DNA of 64,000 nt from Diphasiastrum complanatum. Lineage: Eukaryota > Streptophyta > Lycopodiopsida > Lycopodiales > Lycopodiaceae. Positions 34,006 to 44,879 of the stretch are shown piece after piece (position 1 is the first letter of the stretch; each line of letters begins with the position of its first letter). The notes beneath the pieces were generated by a model. That model searched no databases and was not told where the DNA came from. It saw only the letters and a list, made by a program, of their open reading frames with translations. The position numbers were made by a program, and so were the translations under genes. The DNA lies in the NCBI GenBank assembly GCA_029204225.1, contig CM055104.1, positions 55,740,538 through 55,804,537 on the forward strand, in the 5' to 3' direction.

Positions 34006-35205
34006 AACTCCTTGTAATACCGCTGTAGACGACCACCATTGACGACAGTGTCTAGGAGTATTCCGTCAAGTGTTTTCAACTGGACTGCACCATTAGGAAA
34101 GATTTATTGATAACATATAGTCCCTCACTTCGGAATTTCAATTTTTTGGGGTGCTTCTTCGATGTATAAAGAAGCACCTGGTCACCTAAGTGTAAATCCT
34201 TGTTGCGTAAGTGATGGTCATGCCAGGCTTTTTGACGTCTTTTGTTAACTTGTGCATGGTAGGATATGAGTCTTGTTTCGCATAACTGGATTAACGTAAA
34301 TAGCCTTGTTGCTCAATTGTAGCTTTCTCACAGAGATCTGTAGAGAAGGCTTTCATGACTCTTAGAGAAGGTACTAAGAACTTAACAGACATTACTGCCT
34401 CTTGACCATACACGAGATGGAATGGGGTAACCCACCCTGTGGCTTTCTTTGGAGTAGTGTGATAAGCCCAGATAGCTGAGAAGAGTTTTGTTTCCCAATC
34501 GGAGCGACTTGTCTCTACTATCTTTGTCAATATCTTACAGATCGTCTTGTTAGTGGACTCGGCCTGGCCATTACACCTAGGATAGTACGGGGTACTCTTT
34601 CGATGAACTACAAGGTAATGGCATAGAAAATTATCAATGACGACATTTAAAAAGTGTGTGGCGCGATCACTAACTAGCTCAATAGGACAACCAAAACGTG
34701 TAATAATGTTTTTGTAAAGAAAACGCGCTACAGTCTTTGCGTTGGCGTCCTTTGTTGCCCAAGCTTCAACCCACTTCATGGCGTAATCTATGGCTATTAG
34801 GACATAACAGGTTTGGGTGTGTTTTGCTGCTAGGATGATTGGTCCAACAAAGTCAATTTCCCATTTATGGAAGGCTTCGCCTTCTATAATGGGAGTCAAA
34901 GGTGTGAAGTCTGCTTTCGTATTTTTCCTGGCTCGCTGACAGACATCACATGTTTTAATGACAACAAATGTGTCTTTAAATAATGATGGCCACCACAAGT
35001 CTGCTCGAAGGATAATCTTAGTTGTCACTTCAGCAGAGAAGTGACCGTCGCCAATGCCCTCATGAGCTTGAGATATGATAGGTCATATCTCAGATTCATA
35101 AGTGCATCGTTGGATAATACCGTCAAAGCCCCTTTTGTAAAGTTGTCCTGCTATTAGTTGAAAGGGTGCTGCTTTAAGTATCGCAAACTACTTGAGTTCT
35201 TTAAC
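34006..35205 (-). pseudogene. Ty3/gypsy integrase (element G)
   Basis: The main frame 35028-34291 follows a His-containing zinc half (AHEGIGDGHFSA) and includes CDVCQRARKNTKADF, EIDFVGPI (first Asp), VEAWATKDANAKTVARFLYK, LVSDRATHF (second Asp), YYPRCNGQAESTNKT (Glu), SDWETKLFSAIWAYHTTPKK and FHLVYGQEAVMSVKFLVPSL. The triad D-D-E is present. A frameshift near 34290 precedes the C-terminal region (KKLKFRSEG; GPY/F-like). RT and upstream domains are missing: the frame loses homology at about 35205 where sequence of H begins. Close relative of F (52490-58442). Confidence 0.9.
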
Positions 35206-35589
35206 CATGATTGGACTTTAGTTGTTGAGGACTTTTGCCTAGAACACATTAGTTCAAGAATAAGATTAACATTTTGCATGTTCGTATGCGCCTACATCGA
35301 ACATATCATAGATCCTTGCTAACAACTTAATCAATCAGAATGTAATTCCTTTGAGCTACTCTGATAACATCTCATTTGTAGAACACTTTATATTCGATTT
35401 GATAGAGGAAGAGGCCTTGGCTGCTTACAAAATGTCTATTGACAACTAGATTCTCATTCAAACCAATTTCATTTGAAATAAGTCAATAAAGTATCAACTT
35501 AACATCTTTTAAGAGCTATCTCCTTGGGAAACGATCTAATTACTACATAAATATAGCAATTTTGTGTTGGTATATTACGACATATACCA
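35206..35589 (+). mobile_element. Partial 5' LTR of gypsy H (left end unknown)
   Basis: Sequence ending ACATATACCA five bases before an Asp-type PBS. No second copy in the window, so the left boundary is only the point where G integrase homology ends. Confidence 0.5.
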
Positions 35590-35594
35590 ATTTT

Positions 35595-35610
35595 TGGCGC
35601 CGTTGCCGAG
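35595..35610 (+). other. Primer binding site, Asp tRNA type (H)
   Basis: TGGCGCCGTTGCCGAG, perfect for 14 bases against the plant tRNA-Asp 3' end. Confidence 0.92.
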
Positions 35611-35639
35611 GATAGCCAAACAAAGTTGATGCAAACTGA

Positions 35640-36625
35640 CATTTCCATCTCCATCCCTAGTGCATATCAGATAGAGCTGCTTGACTAGAAAGATATCGAA
35701 AACAAGAATTCAGGAATCTTTGCAAAGAGGAGAATCACCTTTCTTGAATTTTAATCCTAAAAACCTATCGAAAAATCCTCTTCTTAAAGCTTCTGCTGTA
35801 GCTGAACCAGAGTCAAATCCAGTTCCAGAGCTGATTATAGAAGGTCCTGCTCCTCGCTTTACTTCAATTTCCAAGATCAAATATGATTATTTTAAAGAGA
35901 CGTCTTCAGATGATGTTGATAGTTACATTTTGTAGTCAATTGCTAACTCGAATAATGAAGGTGCTGATGCAGACAAGCTGTTGTTTTTCCAGGTCTTCTG
36001 AGAAAGTAAGCACGCATATGATACAATCAAGTTGAACCAGGACGTGTCGCCACCTGGGTACTACAGAAAGATGTGTTCTTAAACTAGTTTAGAGAAATTA
36101 GTTACCAGAATTCTTGGATGACTTAATAATGTCCCGAAGAAGAAGAAAGAATCGCTTCGAAGGTATACACGAAAAGTAAAGAATCTGATTGGAAAACTAA
36201 CTGGTATATACCTTGTCGCAATGTAGATCGAGTGGGTTTTGGCAGGTTTACCACCAAAACTTGATCGATACTTTAGACAAGGAGATATGACTTCTTTAAC
36301 AACAATCATAGCAAGTGGTGAGAATTATGAGACTTCCAAGTTAGCACGTAAAAGACGTTCTACCAGACGTACTCAGAAATCTAAGCATGTCTCCAGTGAC
36401 AGTGAAGATAAATCTAAATCTGAATCCAATTTAAGTTCTTCCAGTTCTGATTATGATTCTAGTGACTCATTAGACACAGAAACCGATGATACCGATCGAA
36501 GAAAGAAACGAAAGTCTAAACTAAAAGAAGATGGTAAAAACCATGAAGATAAGTCTTCGACCTCTAAAGTTGAAAAGATTTGGAAAAGTAACCTGGCTGA
36601 CCTTATAAGAAATTCAATGCTCTGA
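35640..36625 (+). pseudogene. Gag of gypsy H
   Basis: Frame fragments with stops at about 35935, 35999, 36079 and 36223. Readable pieces: RIQESLQRGESPFLNFNPKN, PRFTSISKIKYDYFKETSSD, ESLRRYTRKVKNLIGKL, EWVLAGLPPKLDRYFRQGDM and a Ser/Asp/Lys-rich tail (DSEDKSKSESNLSSSSSDYD). The order (basic N-term, a W..AGLPP..D block, charged tail) fits gypsy gag. Confidence 0.75.
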
Positions 36626-36975
36626 ATATTCAGATTTTAGAAGTTGTAGACAAGAGACCGAAAGTTTTTTCTTCGAATTCAGGACTTTGGTGTACGAAGT
36701 GCGGTACATCTGGACATTCTAAAGAAGAGTGTAGATCTGTGAATGTGAAATATGTCGAAGATCCTTCTCAGGAAGTTCTTTTTATATTTTAAAATGATGC
36801 AACTACCAATTATGTTCAAGGTTCTACAACACCATTCCAACAAGGCAAACCAAAGTTCGCACCAAAGAGACACAACCCACCAGAATTTGTTGGTCCTTCT
36901 AGTTTGAATAAACCTGTTTTGAAAAACTGTTACAATTATGGTAAACCTGGACACTTTTCGTCAGACTGTCCGCAG
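36626..36975 (+). pseudogene. Double zinc-knuckle nucleocapsid of gypsy H
   Basis: First knuckle CTKCGTSGHSKEEC is complete (CX2CX4HX4C). The second, CYNYGKPGHFSSDC, has its second Cys replaced by Tyr. A stop lies between them after LFIF. Joined directly at 36976 to RNase H, skipping protease and RT. Confidence 0.88.
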
Positions 36976-38460
36976 AACATGTTGATCATTACACTTTAGA
37001 GTATCTTGTTGATAAACCTGATTTATCTGGACGAATAGCTCGATGGGTTTTGTTGCTACAAGACTTCACTTATCAAGTAGAGCTTCATCAAGGAAAGTAT
37101 CATACCGATGCTGATTATCTTTCACAGCTTAGTACAAAAAAGATTGAAAAACCATTAAATGATGACTTTCCAGATGAAAATTTATTCGAGATATCTTCTA
37201 CGAATTCTTTATATTATGATATTATTATTTATCTTAAAGATTAGATATATCCTGAAGGATATGATTTGGAAAAGAAGACAATATTTCAATATAAGATTGC
37301 ACCTTATACTATCACTAACAATGTTTTGTATAAGCTTGGTGCAGATCATGAGCTAAGAAGGTGTCTTAAAGTGGAAGATATATCACAGGTTATTCAAGCT
37401 TTACATTCCAAAGACGCTGGTGGCCATTTTGCCTTGAAGAACACTGTTAATAAGATTTTGATCACCAAGTATTGGTGGCCTACCATGTTCAAGGATGTTA
37501 GGATGTTTCTATTTATATTAGATCTTGTGATCCATGTCAGAGATCTGGTAAACCAACCAAATCTATGAATTGGCCGTTGATGCCAATCATTCCACTTGCA
37601 CCATTTGAAAAGTGGGGGATTGATTTTGTCAGACCAATTAAACTAGTAACTCAACACATAAAATGTCGATATTTTTAGGTTGCGATGGATTATGAGACGA
37701 AGAATGTTGAAGCGAAAGTGACGAAATAAAATGATGCAAAAACTATCGCTGCTTTTCTATTCAAGTCTATAATTACACGTTATGGGTGTCCTCTTGAATT
37801 AGTTAGTGATTGTGGCACTCATTTTCTAAATGATACAATTCATTTACTGACGACATATTTTCTGATCAAACACAGAAAGACAACCCGGTATAATTCAAAA
37901 GCCAATGGTTTAACTGAAAGAGCGAATGGTATTTTATGCAAGATCCTTAACAAGATTACTGTTGCACATGCTACAGATTGGGATCAAAAGCTACCTTCAG
38001 TGCTCTGGGCATATAGAAACATGGAAAAAACTACAATGAGACAGACTCCTTATTTCCTTACATATGGTATGCATCCAATTCTTCCGATCGAATTCGAGGT
38101 GTCAACTTTTCGAATACAAGCAGAATGAACAGAAGAAGATTGTATTAATGAAAGACTATTAACTATCGAAGAACTGTCCAAATCACGAAGCAATTCGATG
38201 AAGATTACAGAGAGAATACAGGAGGCGCGAAAGAAAAAGCATGATACTCGTATCAAAACTGTCAATCTTAAGGTTGATGATTATGCTTTGATATATGACA
38301 TCATCATTAGAAATTTTCTGGAAAGCTACATATGAGATGGATGGGGCCGTACAAGGTTATTGAAGTATTTGAAAACGGTTCTATTCAACTTCAGTCATTG
38401 GATGGTGAATTATTGCCAACATGTACTAACGGTTCCAGACTGAAGAAGTATTATCTTTGA
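36976..38460 (+). pseudogene. RNase H end and integrase of gypsy H
   Basis: Starts within RNase H (VDHYTLEYLVDKPDLSGRIA, LLLQDFTYQVELHQGKYHTD). Integrase: HSKDAGGHFALKNTVNKILI and CDPCQRSGKPTKSMNWPLMP form the H2C2 zinc; WGIDFVRPI, LVSDCGTHF and NGLTERANG give the D-D-E triad; WDQKLPSVLWAYRNMEKTTM and PYFLTYGMHPILPIEFEV follow. The C-terminus after a frameshift reads RWMGPYKVIEVFENGSIQLQ and SRLKKYYL. Stops at 37242, about 37677, 37727 and 38126. Protease and RT are deleted, so it cannot act alone. Confidence 0.9.
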
Positions 38461-39202
38461 CGAAGGTTTTTGAAGAGAGAATCTTTTGAGAATTTTTTGA
38501 GAATCCTTCATGAATCTTTTTGAGGATCCATCTTGAATTTTTTTTTTCTTATTCTCAAATTTTTCTTTTTATTCTTATAATTATTTAAGTAATTGTTATT
38601 TATTATTTTATTCATTTTTTTTTTGATTTAGTGAATCCTTTTATTAAATGCATATTTGTACACGTGTGATAAAAGGTCATTCATAATTATATCCATATTT
38701 ATGACCACGTGGAAGACTGCGTAGGTGTGATTATCTTTTTAAATTTTAACAGTCTTAATTTAACTCAAGATTATCTTTAGCCACCGCTTTTATTTACAAG
38801 TGACTATTGTCAAATCATACTGCCACGTAATCAGCTTCTCCACTTTGTCAGTCTTAAACATTGTAATTTCTATTTTCACTTCACACTTTCTTTTTACTCT
38901 CTTGCTCTTTATCGCTCATTGTTCAAGTGCTCGCTATCCATCTTCTATCAATCTGCTATCACATTCGTGATCAAAATGGACGCAAGTGCGAGCATTAGCG
39001 TTGTCGCGGGAGCGCGTGTGTGGGTTTAATTTGTGTTCGTCCTCACTTCGTCTTCTTTATCGCGAACAATTTTCTGTCTTTAATTTTCTTTTGTGCGGAA
39101 GCCCTTACAGGATCCCAGACACTCGACTACGCATCACAGAACATATTATATCCTAGCAATCATGACACACAGCACAAGACGAGATACACAAAAATAGAGT
39201 GA
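38461..39202. other. Region after gypsy H, probable LTR debris
   Basis: T-rich runs (38525-38640), then TACACGTGTG at 38658-38667 and two ACGTGG/ACGT sites, then a CT-rich stretch (38880-38910). No match to the H 5' LTR segment was seen. Short frames only. Confidence 0.35.
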
Positions 39203-39851
39203 CTATATTATCAGTTTTAGTTTAGAGTGAATTTGTCAGTGTCTCGCTCGTTGGCGGAATGACATTTTACTCTTTTGCTGTGTTCTGCTCGTTGGCAGAC
39301 TTTCATGCATAGCTATGGTGTCCTTAGTTTCTTACTTTGTTCGCTACGTCTCTCTATGTCTCTTATAGATCTCTGTTTTCTCGTCTTCTAGATATGATCC
39401 AGAGAGGATCGTTTATACCTCCACTATGTGGAGTTTACAAGATAGCTAAACGTTGAATTACATGACGAGTTAATGCTAATCAACTAGTTAGTTAGTCTCC
39501 GTCGTTGCTACTCATTTCAGCTGGGCGTGAAGCCCGTTGAGCTGCCAGTTGGCAGCACAAAAGATTTTTCTTCGTCTGATTCGTAATCTCCCCTTTGCTT
39601 TCGTTCTTTTCGTTTCTTTTCATGGTTTTCGTTTCGCGTCCCTTTTTGCGGTTTGCGGTCCTGGAGGTGCGTTTGCGATTCGCGATTGATTTACGAATCG
39701 TTTGTGCTTTGAGTCAAAGATACGTTGACTGTCGCGAATCGTTCTCATTTGTGCTTCGAGTCAAAGACACGTTGACTATCACGAATTGTTCTTGTTCGAC
39801 CTTCGTGTCTTGTTCGTGCTGCGACAAAGTTGTAGGAGTTCACCATTTTTG
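39203..39851 (-). mobile_element. 3' LTR of copia I (outer end approximate)
   Basis: On the minus strand the purine tract CAAGAGGGAG precedes TGTCAAAAATGG, which I take as the LTR start (39851). The LTR contains a 47-bp direct repeat (39694-39793), each unit with ACGTTGACT, a W-box core. The outer end is not fixed. Confidence 0.55.
39694..39793. promoter_or_regulatory. Two-copy 47-bp repeat with W-box cores
   Basis: TTTGTGCTT[TC]GAGTCAAAGA and the following ACGTTGACT occur twice (TTGACT at 39725 and 39772). TTGAC[CT] is the binding core of WRKY factors; tandem elements of this kind are known in stress-responsive plant copia LTRs. Function here is inferred. Confidence 0.5.
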
Positions 39852-41350
39852 ACACTCCCTCTTGAACCTTGTAGCTTTGTTTGTTCAATCCAATTGCCTC
39901 TCTTTGCTTGGTAAAGAGTGGCTTGTCGAGCGGTTTCGTGAAGAGATCTGTAATCATATTTTCTAATTTTATGAACTGGACCTGGAGCACTCCTTTCGAG
40001 ATCAAATCTCGAATATGATGGTACTTCAGAGGAATGTGCTTTGTCTTTTAATGGAAGACAGGATCTTGGGACAGATAGATGGCACTCTGAGAGTCCATCA
40101 TCATCGTGCTTGGCCCCTCTTGTGGTATCTCGATTGCCTCCAACATCATTTGCAGCCACACTACCTCATTTGCCACTTTCGAGACTATGACATACTCAAC
40201 TTCGCAAGAGGATTGAGCTACCAAGGTTTGTTTTTTTGCATATCTAACTGATTGCAGCTCTGCACATCCTCCAGTAATGGACTTGCTGTCATCTTTGCAG
40301 ATCGCCCAGCTCGCATCACTGTAGTGATGCAGCTCGAATCCTTTCTTTTCATTTCTAGCTCTGTAGGTTAATCCAACATTCTGGGTACCCTTCATATACT
40401 GTAGGATTCGTTTGGCCAGTTTTCAATGTGCTAGACCAGGATTAGAATTGGCTCAATGCATAAACAGAGAAGGCCAGATCGGGTCTGGTACAAATTGTTA
40501 AGTATATCAGACTACCGATTAAGTTCTGGTAGGGTATACCTGCCATCTTCTGTTCTTTCTCTTCTATTTTTGGGCAATCATGTTTCGTGAGCTTGGCTCC
40601 AGCTATCATTGGTGTGGCTTTTTCTTCACAGTCCATCATGTGGTATTGCTTCAGCACTTTTCTGGCGTATTCTGACTGACTCAAGTGCATCTCGCCATTT
40701 GTTCGATCTCTTCTAATCTCCAGCCCTAGGCATTTTGTTGCTTCTCCAAGATCTATGATTTCATAGTTTTCAGAAATCTGACTCTTCGTGTCTTTGAACA
40801 ACATCAAGGAATTTTCTATCATCAGCGAATCATTCACAAAGATGGTCAGTATCACAAAATCCTTTCCTACTCTTTTGATGTAGACATTATAGTCTGGTTG
40901 AGTAGGATTGAAGTCTAGGGACTTCAGAAGACCATCAAGCTTTTTATACCAGGCTCGTGATGTCTGTTTTAGACCGTATATGCATCTCTGCAATTGACAG
41001 ACATATTGTATGTTGTCGGGGTCTTCATAGCCTTCAGGTAGCTTCATGAAAATTTTCTCCTCTAGATCTCTGTGGAGAAAGGCTGTTTTCACGTCAATCT
41101 AGTGAATTTCCAAATTGTACTGTGTGGCGTATGCAAGGAGCAGCCTTATGCTTGTCATCTTGACCATGGGCGAATATGTGTCGAAATAGTCGACACCATA
41201 TCTCTTCGTATAGTCTTTCACAACAAGTCTTGCTTTGTGGCGGCCAATGGTGCCATCTGATTTCAGCTTTTTCTTGTACACCACTTGTAGTCGACTACTT
41301 TTCTGTTTTTTGGTAGTGGCTCTAATATCCATGTCTTGTTTCACCTCATC
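39845..41350 (-). pseudogene. Copia I reverse transcriptase and RNase H
   Basis: Three minus-strand frames separated by single stops. RT: KKLKSDGTIGRHKARLVVKD, YGVDYFDTYSPMVKMTSIRL, then after a stop IDVKTAFLHRDLEEKIFMKL and CIYGLKQTSRAWYKKLDG. The catalytic motif reads FVND at 40829-40840 instead of YVDD/LVDD. RNase H: LHHYSDASWAICKDDSKSIT, LVAQSSCEVEYVIVSKVANE, then MMDSQSAIYLSQDPVFH, a stop, KTKHIPLKYHHIRDLISKGV and DLFTKPLDKPLF. The region upstream (gag to integrase) is missing beyond 41350-41540. Confidence 0.9.
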
Positions 41351-41640
41351 GACTCGATCTCTTTTGACATTGCCTATTTTCAGAATTCTCCCTCTGGAAT
41401 CTAGATAGCTTATTGGTATGTAGCTGGATCTTCTGTGAAACTACAGTATTCGAACTGTGTGTCTTCGCTTTATTGAAGATTTTCAGAATAGCGATCTGGA
41501 GGTCTTATTTGTCTTGTTGACATTCGAGGTTCGTTTCATTGCTGCTTGAACATTTCTTGTTCGTGGGGTCTACTAGCTTTTAGCACCAAAACTTGCTAAA
41601 AATGGATTTGCATTAGATCAATGGCTTATGCTCTTGTACT
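41351..41640. other. Unassigned between copia I and inverted LTRs
   Basis: The first 150 bases are probably the integrase-RT linker of copia I. From about 41545 the text resembles a copia leader read on the minus strand. No intact frame. Confidence 0.35.
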
Positions 41641-41654
41641 TGGATCTGATACCA
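41641..41654 (-). other. Primer binding site, Met type, degenerate
   Basis: Minus-strand TGGTATCAGATCCA, one mismatch in the tRNA-complementary part, directly followed by LTR text at 41655. Confidence 0.75.
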
Positions 41655-42215
41655 TGTGAAAGTACTGTACTTTAGGACCATCAATGGATCTACGAAAGAT
41701 CCACAAGAGTGATTGGATGCTTGCTTAACAATCTATCAAGAAACTAGACACAAAAAAGTTGATCTAGATTGGCAATTTGACAAACAACAAGCATTAACAA
41801 TCAAAAGCATTGATAAACATTGAAATCCGAGCCCACACGTGTGTAATACAGGCTGTAGTACGGCATTCAACCTGAGAAACAAGTAGAAATTGATTTGGTT
41901 TCATTTGGATCACAAAAACTCAATGTACATAGTGAACTAGCTTGAGATTGCCAATGAGCTCCAAAAATTTTCTATCTTCTCACTATGGAGAGAGGGAATA
42001 CATAGCAAATTCGACTTCCTTCTTGAAGTTAGGTGGATTTTCAGCATGTAATAAGGAAGTTAACTCACTCTCCTTGACCTAAAATGAAACCCTAGTCTAT
42101 TTCCTAGAGTTATGCTTGGTAGGTAGCTAGTTGGTCAAATTTTCACCTTAAACTTAGGTGTAGGTCCTATAAAGTAGGGATGACCACCAAATAGACATGA
42201 CCAACTCTCTTGACT
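41655..42215 (-). mobile_element. Copia LTR, minus orientation (J')
   Basis: Starts TGTGAAAGTACTG on the plus strand. Its reverse complement shares with 42216-42768 the block around CACACGTGTG, AATCTAGATCAA, AGATCCATTGAT and AAAGTACA. Outer end is inferred from where the opposite LTR begins. Confidence 0.65.
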
Positions 42216-42768
42216 TGACCTAACCTACATTAGGATGGGTTTCCCATTTGGCATCATGGCCTCACATGTGTGGGACCCACTTGTGTACACAATTTACACT
42301 ATTCTACATGGTTTTTGATCAAGCTAGATTTGCCAATTTTTGGCAATTCTTCACATGTGGCACTCTTCACACGTGTGAAGACCTGCTGGACTGTACCAGA
42401 CTTGTGGATGTACTTGATCCATAAAAGGATCATCATTTTGCTAAGAAGATTGATGAGACTTTTGCATTCTACACTTTGGTGAGGTTTCTAGTCATTTGTC
42501 TTGTGATTTCCATGAATGATTGCTCTCTAGGATTTTTGTACTTGTTGTTTCAGGTGCAGGCCATACTGTGGACAATACTCCACACGTGTGAGGCCGCTCT
42601 CACTAGTTAATAATGTGTTGATCCATTGCTCTTGCTTAAGTCCAAAAGTAATGAATCTAGATCAAGATCTAATGTGTAGAACTTGATAGATCCATTGATT
42701 AAGCAACCAATAACTCTCTATGATTGTAAAGTACAATCATTATTGTCCTAAAAACTATAAATTTATCA
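42216..42768 (+). mobile_element. 5' LTR of copia J, plus orientation
   Basis: Ends TTTATCA directly at the PBS. Carries CACACGTGTG at 42368 and 42581 and variants CACATGTGTG (42264) and CACATGTG (42352). Left boundary uncertain by perhaps 150 bases. Confidence 0.7.
42365..42380. promoter_or_regulatory. 16-bp G-box palindrome in LTR J
   Basis: CTTCACACGTGTGAAG, perfectly self-complementary. A second copy of the 10-bp core lies 213 bases downstream (42581-42590). Confidence 0.6.
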
Positions 42769-42780
42769 TGGTATCAGAGC
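42769..42780 (+). other. Primer binding site, initiator Met tRNA type (J)
   Basis: TGGTATCAGAGC abutting the LTR end. Confidence 0.92.
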
Positions 42781-43360
42781 TAAGTAAGAGAGTGATCATT
42801 GAATCATAAATCTTGTAAATATCATTGGCAAAATTTGTTTTTGGCCAATACTAGTGAGGGCGAGTTCATTTAGAGTGATAGCTTGAATTCATTTGGATCA
42901 AAATGACTTGGAGGCTGTGTATGTACTTTTCACACGTGTGAAACCGTACAACAACTTTTATTTCAAGTTACTTTGTGTTTATTGGTCCCAAAATCACAAT
43001 ACTAGTTCATTTTTTGTGCTTTTTGAAGCATAGTATTGATCTAGATTCAATCTAGCTAATGCCTATGACCAAATAGAGTTTTGGATCATTGAAGAATTTC
43101 TTTTTAGGGTCTCAGGTCAGAACTTAGAGGCTGATTTTTTCAGATCATTAGTTGAAGTGAAATCTCTAAGAAAAGTGTAAAGCAATTTTTTTTGTGAGAG
43201 TGAAAGCTAGGAATTTTTGGCAAGATCTTTGTGTATCATTCAAGCTTGTGTGCTAGTTTGATAAAGACAAGCCTATAGGCATTCTTGTGAGCCTTAGGCC
43301 CTTCATAGATCTTTAAAATTCAGAAACCTTTGTGATTTTTAGAAGAGCATTCATTCTACA
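42781..43360 (+). other. Copia J leader
   Basis: About 580 bases between PBS and gag. Contains the 16-bp palindrome TTTCACACGTGTGAAA at 42928-42943, equivalent to the one in the N1 leader. No coding signal. Confidence 0.75.
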
Positions 43361-43760
43361 ATGTCATCCATGGGTGGATATTTGATGGAATCAAGTGAGA
43401 GACTCACTTCCACAAATTATTCCATTTGGAAAGTGAAAATGGAATCACTCCTAGTGATCCATGATCTATTTGACCTAGTTCAAGGAGTTGAGGAAGAGCC
43501 TCAAACTCCCCAAGAACAAGCCAAATACAAGAAGAGAGCAAGATTAGCTCTACATTGCATAAAGTTAAATGTATGCAATGACCTCTTGAAAGAGGTGTCT
43601 TCTTGTACCTCATCCAAAGAGGCTTGGGATTCATTAAAGAGCATCAATGAATCCAATAATACTTCAAGAATCCTCATGCTAAGAAATCAAGTTTTCCAAA
43701 GCATGAAAGGAAGTAGAGAGAGTGGACAAGAGTATGTCCTTAGGATCAAATCTGTCAAGC
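43361..43760 (+). pseudogene. Copia J gag, truncated
   Basis: Starts MSSMGGYLMESSERLTSTNY, then SIWKVKMESLLVIHDLFDLV, EPQTPQEQAKYKKRARLALH, LNVCNDLLKEVSSCTSSKEA and RILMLRNQVFQSMKGSRESG. It is parallel to M1/N1 gag over the whole length but clearly a different family (about 50% identity by eye). The Trp that is a stop in N1 is intact here. The frame ends at about 43760 where gypsy E 3' sequence starts; no zinc knuckle, protease or pol. Confidence 0.9.
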
Positions 43761-44110
43761 AAACACGTCATATTCACATTATGATTTGGGGGAGTCCATG
43801 ACATTGGGACCAGTTATGCCGATCTATGAGGATCCTCAGATGGCATACCTCGACTACCCAATTGTCAATGAACAAGGTTATCCAGAATGGCCACCAGACC
43901 CTTATGGGTATTATTGAAAATCTGGCAAGTCCAAGTTCTTGCTGATCGCCATCATCCAATAAAGCCTCAGGTTTTACGTAAGCGAATTTTATCCACGCTT
44001 TTCCTGAAGCACCCATGTCCCAGCAGTAAAAGAACCGACAACAGCGCCCCTTCACGACAGTTGCAGCCTAGTGCCGAGGGACCGACACTACTTTGGGCCG
44101 TGGACCCTAT
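43761..44110 (+). mobile_element. Internal 3' end of an E-family gypsy
   Basis: Ends with GCCGAGGGACCGACACTACT and GGGCCGTGGACCC just before the LTR, the same phrase that precedes the A and B LTRs. A short frame MTLGPVMPIYEDPQMAYLDY ends in a stop at about 43919; function unknown. Confidence 0.7.
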
Positions 44111-44577
44111 TGTGGGTATTTCCTGCACAATAATGAACAAGTGGGTCCCACCACTTCAAATACTGTTGGCCAAGCCTTACCTAGTGGGCCCCGCCACAAT
44201 GCAGTGTACAGTTAGAATAATAAGTGTGAGGGCACTGGCGTCTGGCGTGTGTAAGCCCAACCCAATGAGCACGCAAAATGGTTAGGGAGAACTTGAATAA
44301 AAGACTTGGGGCCTTAGTTAGAATAAATTAATTAAAAAGCCCAAAGTCAAGTTCATGAGGTTCTAAGTTAAAAGGGAATCTCTCAAACTCACACGAATCA
44401 TGTGAGTTTGGCCCTTTTCCTAATGAACCATTAGATTGAAGTTCAATTAGTTTGAAGGGCTAGGATGCCATTGTAAATAGGCCAATGAGAGCCAAGATGG
44501 CCCTCTCTCCTCAACTATATAAGGAGGCCATTTCCCATTGTACATATCTTCATCTTTCTCAATAAAGCTCTCCTTCT

Positions 44578-44656
<79 letters not shown>

Positions 44657-44879
44657 AGGTTGATTGGTGCATAGCTATGGGTAGGCGCTCAAGCCCCTAT
44701 AGCCCCAACCATTCTTGGTGAACTCTCTTCTCCCTTTCTCTCTCTCTCTCTCTAAACTCTATGTCCTCTCTCCTCTCTCTCACCACTCCTTCCTCTCTAT
44801 CTCCCTTCTCTCTCTCTTGCTATGCAGGTGTGCATGGGCGGCTCCCAGTGAACGGACCCCTATACTACGACAGACTACA
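44111..44879 (+). mobile_element. 3' LTR of an E-family gypsy
   Basis: Starts TGTGGGTATTTCCTGCACA, ends GACTACA; 769 bp. Nearly identical to 20774-21438, plus a 55-base segment missing there and an expanded CT tract (about 37 units, 44579-44654). TATATAAG at 44516-44523. Flanking five bases do not match those left of the other LTR. Confidence 0.88.

Noticed and set aside
39595-39852. Plus-strand frame MLSFFSFLFMVFV as small membrane protein
   Set aside because: Lies antisense to the copia I LTR and its repeat; no support beyond hydrophobic composition.
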